Source of the DNA: Kiritimatiellia bacterium
Lineage (GTDB): Bacteria > Verrucomicrobiota > Kiritimatiellia > CAIVKH01
Direction: 5' to 3'
DNA: 64,000 nucleotides
Assembly: GCA_027493775.1 (NCBI GenBank)
Contig: JAOSKE010000002.1
Location: 343,435 to 407,434, forward strand
The position numbers were made by a program, and so were the translations under genes. Shown here in pieces: positions 17,559 through 27,357 of the stretch. The notes beneath the pieces were generated by a model. It saw only the letters and a program-made list of their open reading frames with translations, was not told where the DNA came from and did no database searches. Within the stretch, counting starts at the first letter, position 1. Each line of letters begins with the position of its first letter.

Positions 17559-18617
17559 TCACGGTTCGCGCACTTGTTCCGATGGGGAAAGATTTGTGAA
17601 CAGGTTTTTTGACGGATCGAACTCCATGTTCCGATCGTTCGGCGTGGGGTTCAGGTAGTACGTGAATCGGATTCGACCTCCGGGGGCAACATCAACGTCG
17701 CCCGATATTTTCCCATAAAGGGCGCTGACGATGCTCCCATCGTCGTTTGTCTGTGTACGCACTCGAAAGAAATAATTCTGATCTTCACGTTTATCCGATT
17801 GAGGCACGGAGTCCTCCGTGTTGCGAACATGTTTCACCAAATTCGTGAGATAACCAGTTGCAGGCGCGTAACGAAGAGTTCGCAAAGCACTTGCCATCCC
17901 TGGTGCGACAAAAACAGATTGAATACCATCGCCATTGTTTGAAAACCCCAGACTTAAGGTCACGTCGTAAAGTGTGTACGGCCGCGGCTGAGTGCCCCAG
18001 TAGCGCATAGCTTTTTGTTCCGGTTCCCGATGAAGAGCAAAGACAATATCCGGAATTTCACCCTTTCCATGTGGCGCAACCCAATCGCCGCGCAGCAGAT
18101 CAAAACCTACAGGTTCATCTTGAGCCGGAATATTGTTATCGCCCGAGAACTCGACTCTTTTTGTATACATCGGAATCGGATTGAGAACTTTCTTGAGTTC
18201 AATATCCACCATCGGATTCCACGGCTGCCACCAGCTATCCACGACGTTGGTAAACCGTTGCTCTCCGCCCAAATCGATGTAGTACGCCTGCTGGCCAATC
18301 GGCATCGTTTTCTCCGAAAGCCTATCGGCAGGCGGAACGAACACCGAATAACGTATCTCGCCTGTTTTGCAGAGCAGCTTTAGCGTCACAAGGCCATTGG
18401 TATCCGTCAGACCATTAGCTTTGCGAAGCTCTGAGTGGCCATATTCTGTTCCACCTGGACGCCATCCCACGGCGGTGGACATCCAAACGGGGGCACCTGG
18501 GACCGCGTTTCCAAAGTCATCGGTCACATGGAACGTCAACTGGGCGACCGCATCTTCTGCACCTGCGCGAGACGTGGCGGTCAATACGAATAGCAAGGCA
18601 AACACGAACAGTTTCAT
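17559..18617 (-). CDS. Secreted cassette partner protein C2 (Ig-like N-terminus)
   Basis: The product is about 352 residues from ATG 18617, with signal peptide MKLFVFALLFVLTATSRAGA. The first part, TFHVTDDFGNAVPGAPVWM, followed by TDTNGLVTLK, resembles a carboxypeptidase-regulatory or Ig-like beta-sandwich. It is a paralogue of the gene at 19839-20831: both share PVGFDLxxGDWVAPxGKG in the middle and LNPTPNDRNMEFD / FNPTANDRNIEFD near the end. The start overlaps the stop of the upstream hydrolase (ATGA) and follows AAGGAGG, so it should be translated together with it. Function is unknown; a secreted binding partner or substrate-handling protein for the hydrolase is inferred. Confidence 0.75.
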   Translation of the reverse strand: MKLFVFALLFVLTATSRAGAEDAVAQLTFHVTDDFGNAVPGAPVWMSTAVGWRPGGTEYGHSELRKANGLTDTNGLVTLKLLCKTGEIRYSVFVPPADRLSEKTMPIGQQAYYIDLGGEQRFTNVVDSWWQPWNPMVDIELKKVLNPIPMYTKRVEFSGDNNIPAQDEPVGFDLLRGDWVAPHGKGEIPDIVFALHREPEQKAMRYWGTQPRPYTLYDVTLSLGFSNNGDGIQSVFVAPGMASALRTLRYAPATGYLTNLVKHVRNTEDSVPQSDKREDQNYFFRVRTQTNDDGSIVSALYGKISGDVDVAPGGRIRFTYYLNPTPNDRNMEFDPSKNLFTNLSPSEQVREP

Positions 18618-19828
18618 TGCAGACCTCCTTGTGAAACGATGTCTTCGTAGAACAGGTGACAATAAGTATAAGCTACAGTCTTAAAATCACTGTGCCGCCA
18701 GCGCCCGTCCGGAAAATCATCCGTTTTTAGTTCATCGGGCCACCCCGTCTTCTTCGGCACCAAGTCAACATTGCCTTCGCCGCCGACCCCAAAGCCTGTC
18801 ATGGGATTTCTGCCAGCGGCGCGCGATGTGGACGGAACACCTTCCGCCAAAACCTTCCCCTGAACCTCGGTGGCCGCCGCTATCGCGCTGCCGTTTGTAC
18901 CGTAGATGCCCATGTTGTAGAACGGTTTGAAAAAAGAATGCGATCGAAGCATGTAGTCCGGCAAGAGGGCGGCTTGAGCAGGTGTGGTGGCCGTCACGAA
19001 CACGTCGTTGCTCGGATCGTATACACCCGTGCTGTACTCGCCGTTAAAGCCCCAGCCACCCTGCGAGTCTACTCCGATCAGCATCTCCGGCAGGATGCCG
19101 CCTTTGACCTGTTCCTGAAAAACCCAGATTTTTTCGGGTGCACTGAAAAGCGAGACCGATCCGCCACTCATATTGTTGTTCAGAATATCCTCGCCGGAAG
19201 AGTAGTAGTTGAGCGCTTGCGGAATGTCCCCAAAGCGATTGCGCCAAGTCAACGCATTGCGTCCGTCACTCCCACCGAAGAGTTTGTGCCACTCCGATGC
19301 CCACGCGCGATTGGTGTAGTCCAGCCAAGGCGAAATCGCGATTTCTTCCGGATACTGGAATGTCGGAACGTACGCCTCCATCGCGACGGCCGCATTGATC
19401 ATAAAATAGCGCGTGAGATTTAACCCATGATCCACAATCGCGCTCGATGCAACCATATTCCCCAAGCTGTGCGCCGCTACGTACTTTTCTCCCGGCAAAG
19501 CCGCCACTTGCGAGGCCAAAGCCGAAGCCGTTTGGAAGGCATTGATCACGTCGGCATGGTAGTAGGCCCCGGGAGGAAGGATGCCCGGCGTCTCATCGCC
19601 TTCCCACGTCACGGCCGTGAACATAGCCCGCGAGCCGGATTGATACAGCCGCTTGAATACTTCCGCATTCCAGCCCCGCGCGCCCTCTTCGGATGAGTTG
19701 AACCCATGCACAAAGACAAACTGTTTACCATTGCTCTCGGCGTCCGGATAGTTGCCCGGTTCGCTGGTATCGGTAACCCTCGTCTCGACTCCACCGGTCA
19801 CATGTCTTAGATTAATCCAGCGGTACAC
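18614..19828 (-). CDS. Alpha/beta hydrolase of the cassette, second copy, N-terminally truncated
   Basis: The product is about 404 residues from GTG 19828 (VYRWINLRH). It is homologous to the C-terminal hydrolase domain of the giant protein: oxyanion-type FVHGFN, GWNAEVFKRLYQSGSRA, nucleophile AHSLGNMVASS and a conserved late histidine in RWRHSDF. It lacks the long extracellular part and the signal peptide of its paralogue. The start is 11 bp past the stop of the preceding partner gene, and no better start is visible without overlapping that gene. It may be a piece of a full cassette that lost its 5' end, or a coupled domain that is no longer exported. Its 3' end overlaps the C2 start (ATGA). 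Confidence 0.7.
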   Translation of the reverse strand: MYRWINLRHVTGGVETRVTDTSEPGNYPDAESNGKQFVFVHGFNSSEEGARGWNAEVFKRLYQSGSRAMFTAVTWEGDETPGILPPGAYYHADVINAFQTASALASQVAALPGEKYVAAHSLGNMVASSAIVDHGLNLTRYFMINAAVAMEAYVPTFQYPEEIAISPWLDYTNRAWASEWHKLFGGSDGRNALTWRNRFGDIPQALNYYSSGEDILNNNMSGGSVSLFSAPEKIWVFQEQVKGGILPEMLIGVDSQGGWGFNGEYSTGVYDPSNDVFVTATTPAQAALLPDYMLRSHSFFKPFYNMGIYGTNGSAIAAATEVQGKVLAEGVPSTSRAAGRNPMTGFGVGGEGNVDLVPKKTGWPDELKTDDFPDGRWRHSDFKTVAYTYCHLFYEDIVSQGGLQ

Positions 19829-19838
19829 CGCTATCGTA

Positions 19839-20831
19839 TCACGGCATGTTAACTCGCACACGTCCGGGGTTCTCCAGAAGATCCCGAGACAAATCGAATT
19901 CAATATTTCGATCGTTCGCTGTCGGATTGAAATAGTAGCTGAAGCGGATATGGTGTTCCTTCCCAACTCCGAACTCGATAGGGCCGTATATCTTGCCGTA
20001 CCGAGCGCTGACGATATTCCCTTTGTCATCAAGAACCGTCTGTACACGAAGGACCAGATATTCGGTATCGCCCAACTTCTCGACCTTCACATCCCTGTCG
20101 GTGGTTGTCACGAAAGCGAACCGAACTTCCAACTGGTATCCCGAGGTTGGCGCTTCGTACGCGGAACGAAAGTCACTGCCCATGTCTTTTTGTACTCGGA
20201 AGAACCCGTCCATCTTGTTGGTGCAAGCGATGATGAGTTCCAGGGAGCCGTTCCAAAAATCTTGAACCTTAGCCTTATAAGTAAAGAACAGATCGGGTCG
20301 TTTCCCCTTTCCATAAGGCGCGACCCAATCGCCGACCTCCAGATCGAATCCTACCGGCACATCGCGAACAGGAACCGGCTCATCAACATACTTAACATAC
20401 ATGGCTGTAGGATTACGATGTTCTTTGAGCACAGCCGTATTCGTGGTATTCCACGGTTGCCAGCGACCATTCTTCACGCAGTCCTCGCCCCGGCGATAGA
20501 ACCAGTATTCCCCCGTTGTCTTGTAATAGCCGTCCTTGGTTATTGTGTAATTCATGCTGTGGATCGTCTTGCCGGCAGCAACGTAATATCCGTTTGTATC
20601 GGTCTTCCCTTCGGAAACAACCGCATTTGCCGATGAATCAGATGCCCAAAACGCCACGCTCAGTTCAGCCTTTTCAACCGGCTTGCCGGTGGAATCAACA
20701 ACACGAAGCGTGATCTGACCCTGTGCGCCATTCTGTCGTGCCGTCTCGACCTCCGGCGATGCCGCAAAGAGTTTTCCGGCGCATAACCAGCAGGATAGAA
20801 GAACAACGGCAAAAATGAAAAAACGTTTCAT
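19839..20831 (-). CDS. Secreted cassette partner protein C1
   Basis: The 330-residue product has signal peptide MKRFFIFAVVLLSCWLCAGKLFA. The N-terminal half has an Ig-like or CarboxypepD_reg pattern (ITLRVVDSTGKPVEKAELSV, then TDTNGYYV). The C-terminal half carries the family blocks PVGFDLEVGDWVAPYGKGKR, LRVQTVLDDKGNIVSARYGK and YYFNPTANDRNIEFD. ATG 20831 overlaps the hydrolase stop by ATGA and follows GGGAG. The same hydrolase/partner coupling is repeated in the next cassette, which argues that the pair acts together outside the cytoplasm. I know of no characterised homologue. Confidence 0.75.
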   Translation of the reverse strand: MKRFFIFAVVLLSCWLCAGKLFAASPEVETARQNGAQGQITLRVVDSTGKPVEKAELSVAFWASDSSANAVVSEGKTDTNGYYVAAGKTIHSMNYTITKDGYYKTTGEYWFYRRGEDCVKNGRWQPWNTTNTAVLKEHRNPTAMYVKYVDEPVPVRDVPVGFDLEVGDWVAPYGKGKRPDLFFTYKAKVQDFWNGSLELIIACTNKMDGFFRVQKDMGSDFRSAYEAPTSGYQLEVRFAFVTTTDRDVKVEKLGDTEYLVLRVQTVLDDKGNIVSARYGKIYGPIEFGVGKEHHIRFSYYFNPTANDRNIEFDLSRDLLENPGRVRVNMP

Positions 20832-23800
20832 TGCAGGCTCCCTTGCGAGACGAGTTCATTGAAGAGTTCATACGTGTAGAGATATGCCATGTTCTTCAAG
20901 TCACTGTGAAGCCAGCGACTCCCATAGGTACCCCCGCTTCGTCCCCATCCATTCGGTTTGTGAACGGCCTCATCCATGTTGTAATTGTAAAAACCGATCA
21001 GGTTGATCGCGTTCTCTCCCGCCGCATACGACAGTGCAGGCACGCCTCGGGCAATGATGTCGTTGCGAACCTGCACCGCGATGTTTGACGAAAACATCCC
21101 CGCCGGCTCGTGTCGGAAGGCGGCATTCGTTCGCAGATTATCCGGCGTGGCAGCATTGGCCGTCGCCATGCTGTACCCTCCGCCGAACCCCCAACCTGCC
21201 CAATCCGTGCCACCAAGGACGGGAAGGCCAAGAATCGTCCGGCCCTTGAACATCTCCTGTTTTTGCCAAGCATAGCGCTCGACATGCCAAGGTATCACTC
21301 CACCCGAAAATGGCGACGGCGTGCCATTCGTATAGGTTTCGAAAATCTCATCGCCCGACGAATAGAAATTGTACGCCACGGAAATAACCGAAGGAAAGCG
21401 GTCTTTCCATGTCAACTTCTCTCGATCATCCGGTGAAGAAAACAACTCGAACCACTTCGAGCACCATGTCTTGTTGCTATATCCAGTCCAATCTTCGTGT
21501 AGCAGATAATTGTTGTTGGTCGCGTCACTGAAGGAAGCTGGGCGATAGCATTCCATCGCCACGGCCGCATTGAGCATGAAGTATTTGTCCACGTTCAGAC
21601 CATAGTCTTGAATCGCCGCCGACACCACCATGTTGCCCAAGCTGTGGGCAAGGACGATCTTGTCTCCGCTGACTCCGCTCACCTGCACGTTGAAATTGGA
21701 CGCTATCGCGAAAGCATTGGCAACATTGATCTGGTACTCCCAGCCTGCGCCTTGATCTCCCCGCCATGTCATGCCCCAGAACTTCGCGCGCGACCCGGAT
21801 TGATACAGCCGCTTGAACATCTCGGCGTTCCACCCGCGCGACTCGTCCGCCGTCACATTGAACCCGTGGAGAAAGAACACGTTCGTCCCGTTACTGAAGG
21901 CGTCGGGGTAGTTAGGCGGTTCATTTGTAGAAGTCGGCGGCCCGCCACCGGGTCTCAAGTTAATCCAGCGGTACATTTTTTCAACTCCGTCAATACTCAA
22001 CGGCAGTTCCGCACGGAAGCGGCTTATCCCCTGCTCGAACACTTCCAACACCAACGGCTCTGTCGTTGCTTTCGCTCCCTCCATTAACAGTACGCCCTTC
22101 TCCCCGTCGGACACAATGCGGTTCAGGAACTCCGGAGAAAGCGGAATGCCGCCGGGGATATTGTGAAGGTGTTCGCCTCATGCGCATACTTGCTGAATAG
22201 TGAACCGTAGCTATCGCCTTCGGAGACCAGATAGGCCCCCGCGTTGTTCCGCCTCAAATCCGTGTACACCGCCTTTACCGCGCCGTCGGCCTGACTCAGG
22301 CGGTATTGCACCACTCCCGACGGCGGAAACGCCGCCAGCGTTCGCCCGAGATTCAACCAGACGGGGAAGAAGTCCTCGAGATCGCTCCTCCCGTCCACCT
22401 TGTTGTTCTCGTAATTGGCCTTGCCCAACAGCCCGCCCGAGCGGCCCGATACATCACTGTCGCCTTCAGATATATCCCCCGTGTCCGCGTCGTCATTGAG
22501 CCAAAAGCGGAACGGGTTTGCAGCGTTGGCCTGATTTATGTCCAGTGCGTCAATGCTCCGGTCGCGATTCCAGTCCGGCACAATGGCCAGATCGTGAACG
22601 CTAAATTCGATGATGTCCGAACAAATGAGCATGTCATTGGTGTCGCTATAGGACAGTGTCACGGATGCGGCGCCGGGGTTCAGGCCGAGAACATGCCAGA
22701 CCCGGTCTGCGGACTTGAGATAATAAAGGGGGTTTGTAGCAACTATGGTAGACAGGTTATACGCCAACGTGGACGCGCGCTTGTTATTGTGGTCATAGAG
22801 GGCCAAAACATTCGTATCGCTAATTGTGATCCGAAGGGTTCCATTGGAAAGGGCCGATGGTTTAAATTGCTCAATTCTGAGCCTCGAAACCGCCCCGTCG
22901 TTGGTGGATAACACTTCCGGGGGCGCCAGCTCATAAGCGGGCAATATCACCGCATAAGGCCGCTGCTCGTGAAACCGCGTTACCTCCAATCCCGGGCTGC
23001 CCAACAAGCCCGGCTGATATGCGTGTATATTCACTCGCGGCACATGCACGGTGAACGGCTTGCTGCCGGAATTGAAACCACTGCCCTCGACAGCCCCAAA
23101 GACAAAATTCGCGACAATAACAACCCCCGGCGAGGGCGATTCTCCGACAAAAAACGTATAGTCTCCATCGTCGTCGTCATCTGAAAGGCTGCGAAATGAT
23201 CCGGTGTATGATTTGCCGCGCTGAAGCGGCACAGCAGAGTCAAACATGTACTGGCTGCTGTTCACATACGGCATATCATAGCTGAAGTCGCCGATCCGAT
23301 AGCCATACATTTCCGTATGCGATCCGCTCGAATCACCGATGCTGACGGACAGTTGCAGAAATTCGCTGTCGTCAATTACCGCGAACTGGTCCGGCGAATC
23401 CATGGGAATGTCGAGGAATCCGTCGCCATCCTGATCGTACTCGCTGACGGGTGGATCGCTTGGGCCGGGTAGCGGCAGGAAGTCGCCACCGGCCAAATAG
23501 CCGTAGCCAAGCGAAATCGTCGCTCCAAGATCGTCAAAATTCGCGGGCGATGTTGAGTAGCCGACAACCCCGCCGGAATTCTTGAGAACGCCATAGTAGT
23601 AAGAGCTGAACAAGCCGCTCTTCGGCACGAATCCGGCAGCGGTTGCCCAGCCATATCCGAGCGTCCCCTTGTTGTACGGCCATGTTCGGCTGGCGGGCAG
23701 GGTATGGCGGAGCGCCATGTTCGTGGAGGTCCAGTGTGTCTGCACCAGTCCTTGATAGATTGTACTGAATGGCTTGCTGAAGTCGGCCGTGAATGAGCCG

Positions 23801-25686
23801 TGGCGGACCCACCCGAAACCCACATCGTCGCCTTCCGTATTAAAGCTGTGCGAAAAGACAAATAGATCGGGCTTGCCCGAGGGACTGGGCCGCAAATAAC
23901 GCACAATGCGCGAGGGCACAGTGTGATCTGTCAGGAAGCGGTCTGCCCATATCCAGCCCGAACCCATATCTACGTAGTTCTCCAGTGCAATACTCCTCGA
24001 ATAGACCCAGCCTCCCGAATCGTATCCCGGGAAACCTTTGGCTTCGCCAAAATAGATAAGTTCACTCGGAGAACTCAGATCGGGGATAAAGACTCCATTC
24101 GTAACCCATCCGTGCCCCACCGGATAGAATTTGAGCATTCCAAGATTGCTCTCCGCATATTGCCAGACCGAGCTGCCGGTGCCATGGCCGTAGTAACACG
24201 GGCCGGACTGACGCTCCAGTTGGGGCGGGATATCCGCCGAATCATAGGGATTTGCCCTGAAAACCGCGCGTTCAATATAGTCGGAAACCCCGTCCTCATC
24301 GCTGTCCGGCTCCGTTAGCTGAAAATCAACGCCGGTCACCTGCCCCGTCACGATAACAGGATTGTTTGAGTACGCTCCGAACGCCTCTTCCGAATCAAGG
24401 CGTCCATTTCCATTCAAATCGCGCCACGCCTTGATGTAGTATGTGCCGGGCGGCAATGCAATCAGATGATAGACTCCGGGAGCATTCAGCGCTGCGGCAT
24501 AATCCAGCTCCCAACCATACGGATCATCCTGAACGGCAAGTACATAAATGTCGTTGGTTTGCCGTCCGTCATAAATAATTGTTCCCTTTACATTCGGCAA
24601 GTCGTCGGGGTTGTTTGGATCCAGTCCTAACGTCAACTCGTCTGCATCGTTGACCCCGTCCCCGTCGCTATCGGGATTATTGGGGTTCGTCTTCGTCACA
24701 AATAACTCATAGCCGTCATTCAACCCGTCGTTGTCGCTGTCGGTGTTCGCTCCGAATGCGTAGAACCGATGCACGGGGTTTGTCTGTTCGTCGAAACCCA
24801 TGGGCCGTGTGTCTATCCATGCTACGCTTGTCTCGCCGGTCAATACGATGTTTGAGCTTATCAGCGTCCAGACGTTTTCAAGGCCCATAAACGTCTTACT
24901 CGGCGTATCTCGCGCGTCGTAGCTGTATGCGCTCCAGACGCTTCCCGAGTAGCTCTCCGGATAGCTCAACTCCAGCAGCAATCCGTTCGTCTCTTCTCTC
25001 ATGCCGCTGATATACACTTCTTCTTCCATGCCCTCCCGCATCAGCATCATTCCGCCGCCTTCTTCCTCCTGTATCAAGGCTGCGGCTTCTGCGATTCTTG
25101 CTTGAGCGTATAGATAGTGCTCCGCGTATTGCTCCGGCAGCAGGGTCAGCTTCGTTTTGAGCCGGTATCGCGCGAGTTCGGGGTAGTACAGCATCGGATT
25201 CTGACTCTGTCTGAACAGAAGTTCGTAGGGAATGACGTATCCGATTGGTGCGGGGTCGGTGTAGAGCAGTTGGTCGGCGTTATCGCGTATTTCGATGGTG
25301 CCTTGAACGGTCTCTTGCAGGGCAATCTCGTAGGCGGGGACGCTGTTGCGATAGACGGGTCTGGCGCTAAAGAGCGCTTTTGTGAAGGTTGCATCCAACT
25401 CTTTGGAGTTGAGGTCTATAACGAGGGTATCGGGGTTGCCTGGTTGGTTGAGCAGCTCCAAGCCCGGCGGGATAAGCAGTGCGAAGGCGTCTTGCTGGTC
25501 GTAGTGCCGGTTTATCAGGTCTTCCACCCGTGTAATCCGGTTGCTCATCAGGCTGGCGTAGGCGTTCAAGTCTATCGGGCTTGCTGTCTTTTCGTTCTTT
25601 CCGGCGGCGAGGGTGAGGGCGCAGAGGGCGCACAGCGTCAGGACAGCCGCGATGCGGCTGAAATGAGCGGCGATAGATTGTTTCAT
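20828..25686 (-). CDS. Giant secreted protein with TSP3-like calcium repeats and C-terminal alpha/beta hydrolase (frameshifted at 22154-22157)
   Basis: Read as one gene this encodes about 1619 residues. It starts at ATG 25686 (AAGGAG upstream) with signal peptide MKQSIAAHFSRIAAVLTL. Acidic thrombospondin-type-3-like repeats follow (DSDNDGLND, DSDGDGVND near 312-365; DSDEDGVSD near 460). Between them is a regulatory-like beta domain (IALPPGTYYIKAWRDLNGNG). A long beta-rich middle leads to a dockerin-like segment (DWNRDRSIDALD, FRFWLNDDADTGD near 1037-1075). After a break at GGGG (22154-22157) the hydrolase domain has YRWINLR, FFLHGFN (about 1273), nucleophile AHSLGNMV (about 1346) and a late His in WLHSDL. 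Adding one base turns the early stop into TISPGGIPLSPEFLNRIVSD and joins both halves. An esterase or lipase activity at the cell surface is inferred. If the break is real, the hydrolase would start at 22114 without a signal peptide. Confidence 0.78.
22421..22512 (-). repeat. 92-bp near-identical repeat, copy 2
   Basis: This encodes the FRFWLNDDADTGD segment of the giant protein and matches 17442-17533 at 91 of 92 bases. Confidence 0.9.
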
Positions 25687-25704
25687 TCTTTGACTCCTTG
25701 CTTT

Positions 25705-25751
25705 GCCTCTCAAAAACAAAGAGAGGCGCGAACTCCAAGCTCATGCCTCTC
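25705..25751 (-). promoter_or_regulatory. Terminator/antiterminator-like leader of the giant secreted-protein gene
   Basis: On the minus strand the order is GAGAGGC (25751-25745), 17-nt loop, GCCTCTC (25727-25721), TTTGTTTTT (25720-25712), then a second GAGAGGC (25711-25705), 6 bp before the AAGGAG ribosome site. The middle GCCTCTC can pair with the first copy to give an intrinsic-terminator-like hairpin plus U tract, or with the second copy to disrupt it. This is the layout of an attenuator or riboswitch expression platform. The sensed signal is unknown. Confidence 0.55.
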
Positions 25752-26143
25752 ACGAGGGACCGCGAAGCCCCACTTAGGAAACACAAGACGAGAAGCCGCG
25801 CCCGTATGGGCGCGCCTTCACAGCCTCGTTTCTGGAAAGAAAATTCGTGGTTTTCGGTTGAAACGACTACTGCGTAAAACGCAACTAACCTAACTATCGT
25901 AAAGAACAAGCGACGATTGCAAAGTCGCACGGCAACTGCCGATAGAGAATATATGGCACGACAACGTCGTTCGCGCAAGTATGAAGATTGGATTCTTTTA
26001 GTGTCAGCCCGACGTTCAGGAGGGCCGAGTATAAGCCGAGAGATACGGCGAAAACAGGGGACGGCGGCGGGAATTGGTATAGCTTAACCGCGTCGTTTTG
26101 CTCGAAGCAGGTTCCAGCGATGTTGAGGATGCTGCACCAGTTT
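25752..26143. other. Region between the secreted-protein leader and the DLH gene
   Basis: Both flanking genes are on the minus strand. Apart from the leader hairpin, I see no gene here. The 64-codon plus-strand frame at 25988-26182 has no recognisable content. Confidence 0.4.
25792..25819 (-). other. Strong hairpin in the same leader
   Basis: GAAG and CTTC flank an inverted repeat CCGCGCCC-GTAT-GGGCGCGC. This gives about 12 base pairs with one mismatch and a 4-nt loop. It lies 40 nt upstream of the terminator-like structure and could be part of a sensor domain. Confidence 0.5.
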
Positions 26144-26947
26144 TTATTCTTCCACCGCGGGCGGCGCGAATGTTGTCTTTAGCTCGGCAAGCAGGTCGCT
26201 CCAGGAGTTTGCGTCGGCGGCGGCGTTGTAGCCGATGGGTAGGTTAAATTCTGCGGCGCGCGCGTCGTTTTCCACGACGGTGAAGCCGTGTTTGGCGTCG
26301 GGGTATTCAATCAGTTTGTAGTCCGCTCCCGCATCTTTCATTTCCTTTTTGAAGGCTTTTACGACTTCCTCCGGAACTGTCACATCGGCAAGGCCGCGAT
26401 ACGCGATTACACGCGCCTTGATTTCGCCGGGGCGCGCAGAGGTTTTTGCGGCAAGTCCGCCGTGAAAGGAGGCAATGAGCTTTGCGTCTTCGCCCGCTCG
26501 CGCAAAGTTGAGCGCGATCGTGCCACCGAAGCAGTAGCCGATGACGGCCAGACGCGCGGGATCCATCCGGGTCTGCGCGTCGAGCAAGGCGCGGGCGGCG
26601 CGCATCCGGGAGAGGGCAAGTTGCGGATTCGACAACACGGCTGTGGCGGCCTCTCCCGCGTCGCCGGGGTTGTCCATGACGGCCCCGTTTCCGTACATAT
26701 CCACAGCCATCGCAATATAGCCCTGTTCGGCAAGCATCCGCGCGCGATGCCGCGCATAGTCGTTCAGGCCCCACCACTCCGGCACCACCAGTACGCCGGG
26801 GCGCAGACCCTCAACCGCGTCGTCATAGACGATAAACCCCCGCATTTCCGTGTCCCCGGCGGTATAAGTTTCCTCCTGCTCGACCAGTTTTGCAGAGGCC
26901 GGCCCGACCAAAATGGCGGCCATAACAGTTATTGCGGCAATTTTCAT
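26144..26947 (-). CDS. Secreted dienelactone hydrolase family protein
   Basis: The product is about 267 residues from ATG 26947 (GGGAGA upstream), with signal peptide MKIAAITVMAAILVGPASA. The dienelactone hydrolase fold is seen as PEWWGLNDYARHRARMLAEQ (family DUF-like block), nucleophile Cys in IGYCFGG (about 138-144), Asp in YRGLADVTVP and His in PDAKHGFTV. The Cys nucleophile is the hallmark of this family. Known members hydrolyse lactones or other esters; the substrate here is not known. The gene is divergent from rpmI-rplT, with about 200 bp between the starts. Confidence 0.88.
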   Translation of the reverse strand: MKIAAITVMAAILVGPASAKLVEQEETYTAGDTEMRGFIVYDDAVEGLRPGVLVVPEWWGLNDYARHRARMLAEQGYIAMAVDMYGNGAVMDNPGDAGEAATAVLSNPQLALSRMRAARALLDAQTRMDPARLAVIGYCFGGTIALNFARAGEDAKLIASFHGGLAAKTSARPGEIKARVIAYRGLADVTVPEEVVKAFKKEMKDAGADYKLIEYPDAKHGFTVVENDARAAEFNLPIGYNAAADANSWSDLLAELKTTFAPPAVEE

Positions 26948-27019
26948 TTTGGCGTCTCCCATTCCTTAATGTTATTCCAACTCTCCGGCGACGCAAACCA
27001 GATTCTCGCCCGCGAAAAG

Positions 27020-27025
27020 TATAAT
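27020..27025 (+). promoter_or_regulatory. Possible -10 element for rpmI-rplT
   Basis: TATAAT lies 121 bp upstream of the rpmI ATG. No convincing -35 is seen. The long leader could hold ribosomal-protein autoregulation, but I do not recognise a known L20 leader fold. Confidence 0.3.
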
Positions 27026-27145
27026 CCGGGCGTAAAAACTATTTACAAAAGTGCTGGACGCGGGAAACGGCATCGCCTACAACAGCGCCCTTTCTGTCCG
27101 GGGCTGGGACGCCTCGTAGTGAATGAAGTAAAGGATTGGAGCGTC

Positions 27146-27339
27146 ATGCCCAAGCAAAAGACCAAGAAAGCTGTAGCAAAACGTTTTCGCCGTACCGGCA
27201 CAGGTAAACTCGTGCGCGCGCACGGGGGAAGAGCCACCTCGCATCCAGCAAGACCCGCAAGCGCAAACGCAAGCTGCGCCAGTCGGCCATCGTGCCGGAG
27301 CCGGTCGGCAAGAAGCTTTCTTCGACGCTGGCAAATTAA
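27146..27339 (+). CDS. rpmI: 50S ribosomal protein L35 (frameshifted in G5 at 27224-27228)
   Basis: L35 is a small protein of the large ribosomal subunit. The sequence begins MPKQKTKKAVAKRFRRTGTG and then loses frame at GGGGG (27224-27228). With one more G it reads LVRAHGGKSHLASSKTRKRK and ends at TAA 27337-27339, giving exactly 64 residues, the usual L35 length. The gene precedes rplT by 18 bp, the universal rpmI-rplT order. infC, usually just upstream, is absent. L35 is expected in almost every bacterium, so the break is more likely a sequence error than a mutation. Confidence 0.92.
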
Positions 27340-27357
27340 CGCAGGGAGAATTTTACC

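Noticed and set aside
17363..25686. The hydrolase array as a polymorphic toxin/immunity locus
   Set aside because: The partner proteins are exported, beta-rich and larger than typical immunity proteins, and the array has no Rhs or CDI-type delivery features.
27026..27145. L20-type autoregulatory leader before rpmI
   Set aside because: I could not find the expected pseudoknot or helical pairing by eye; left as an ordinary leader.
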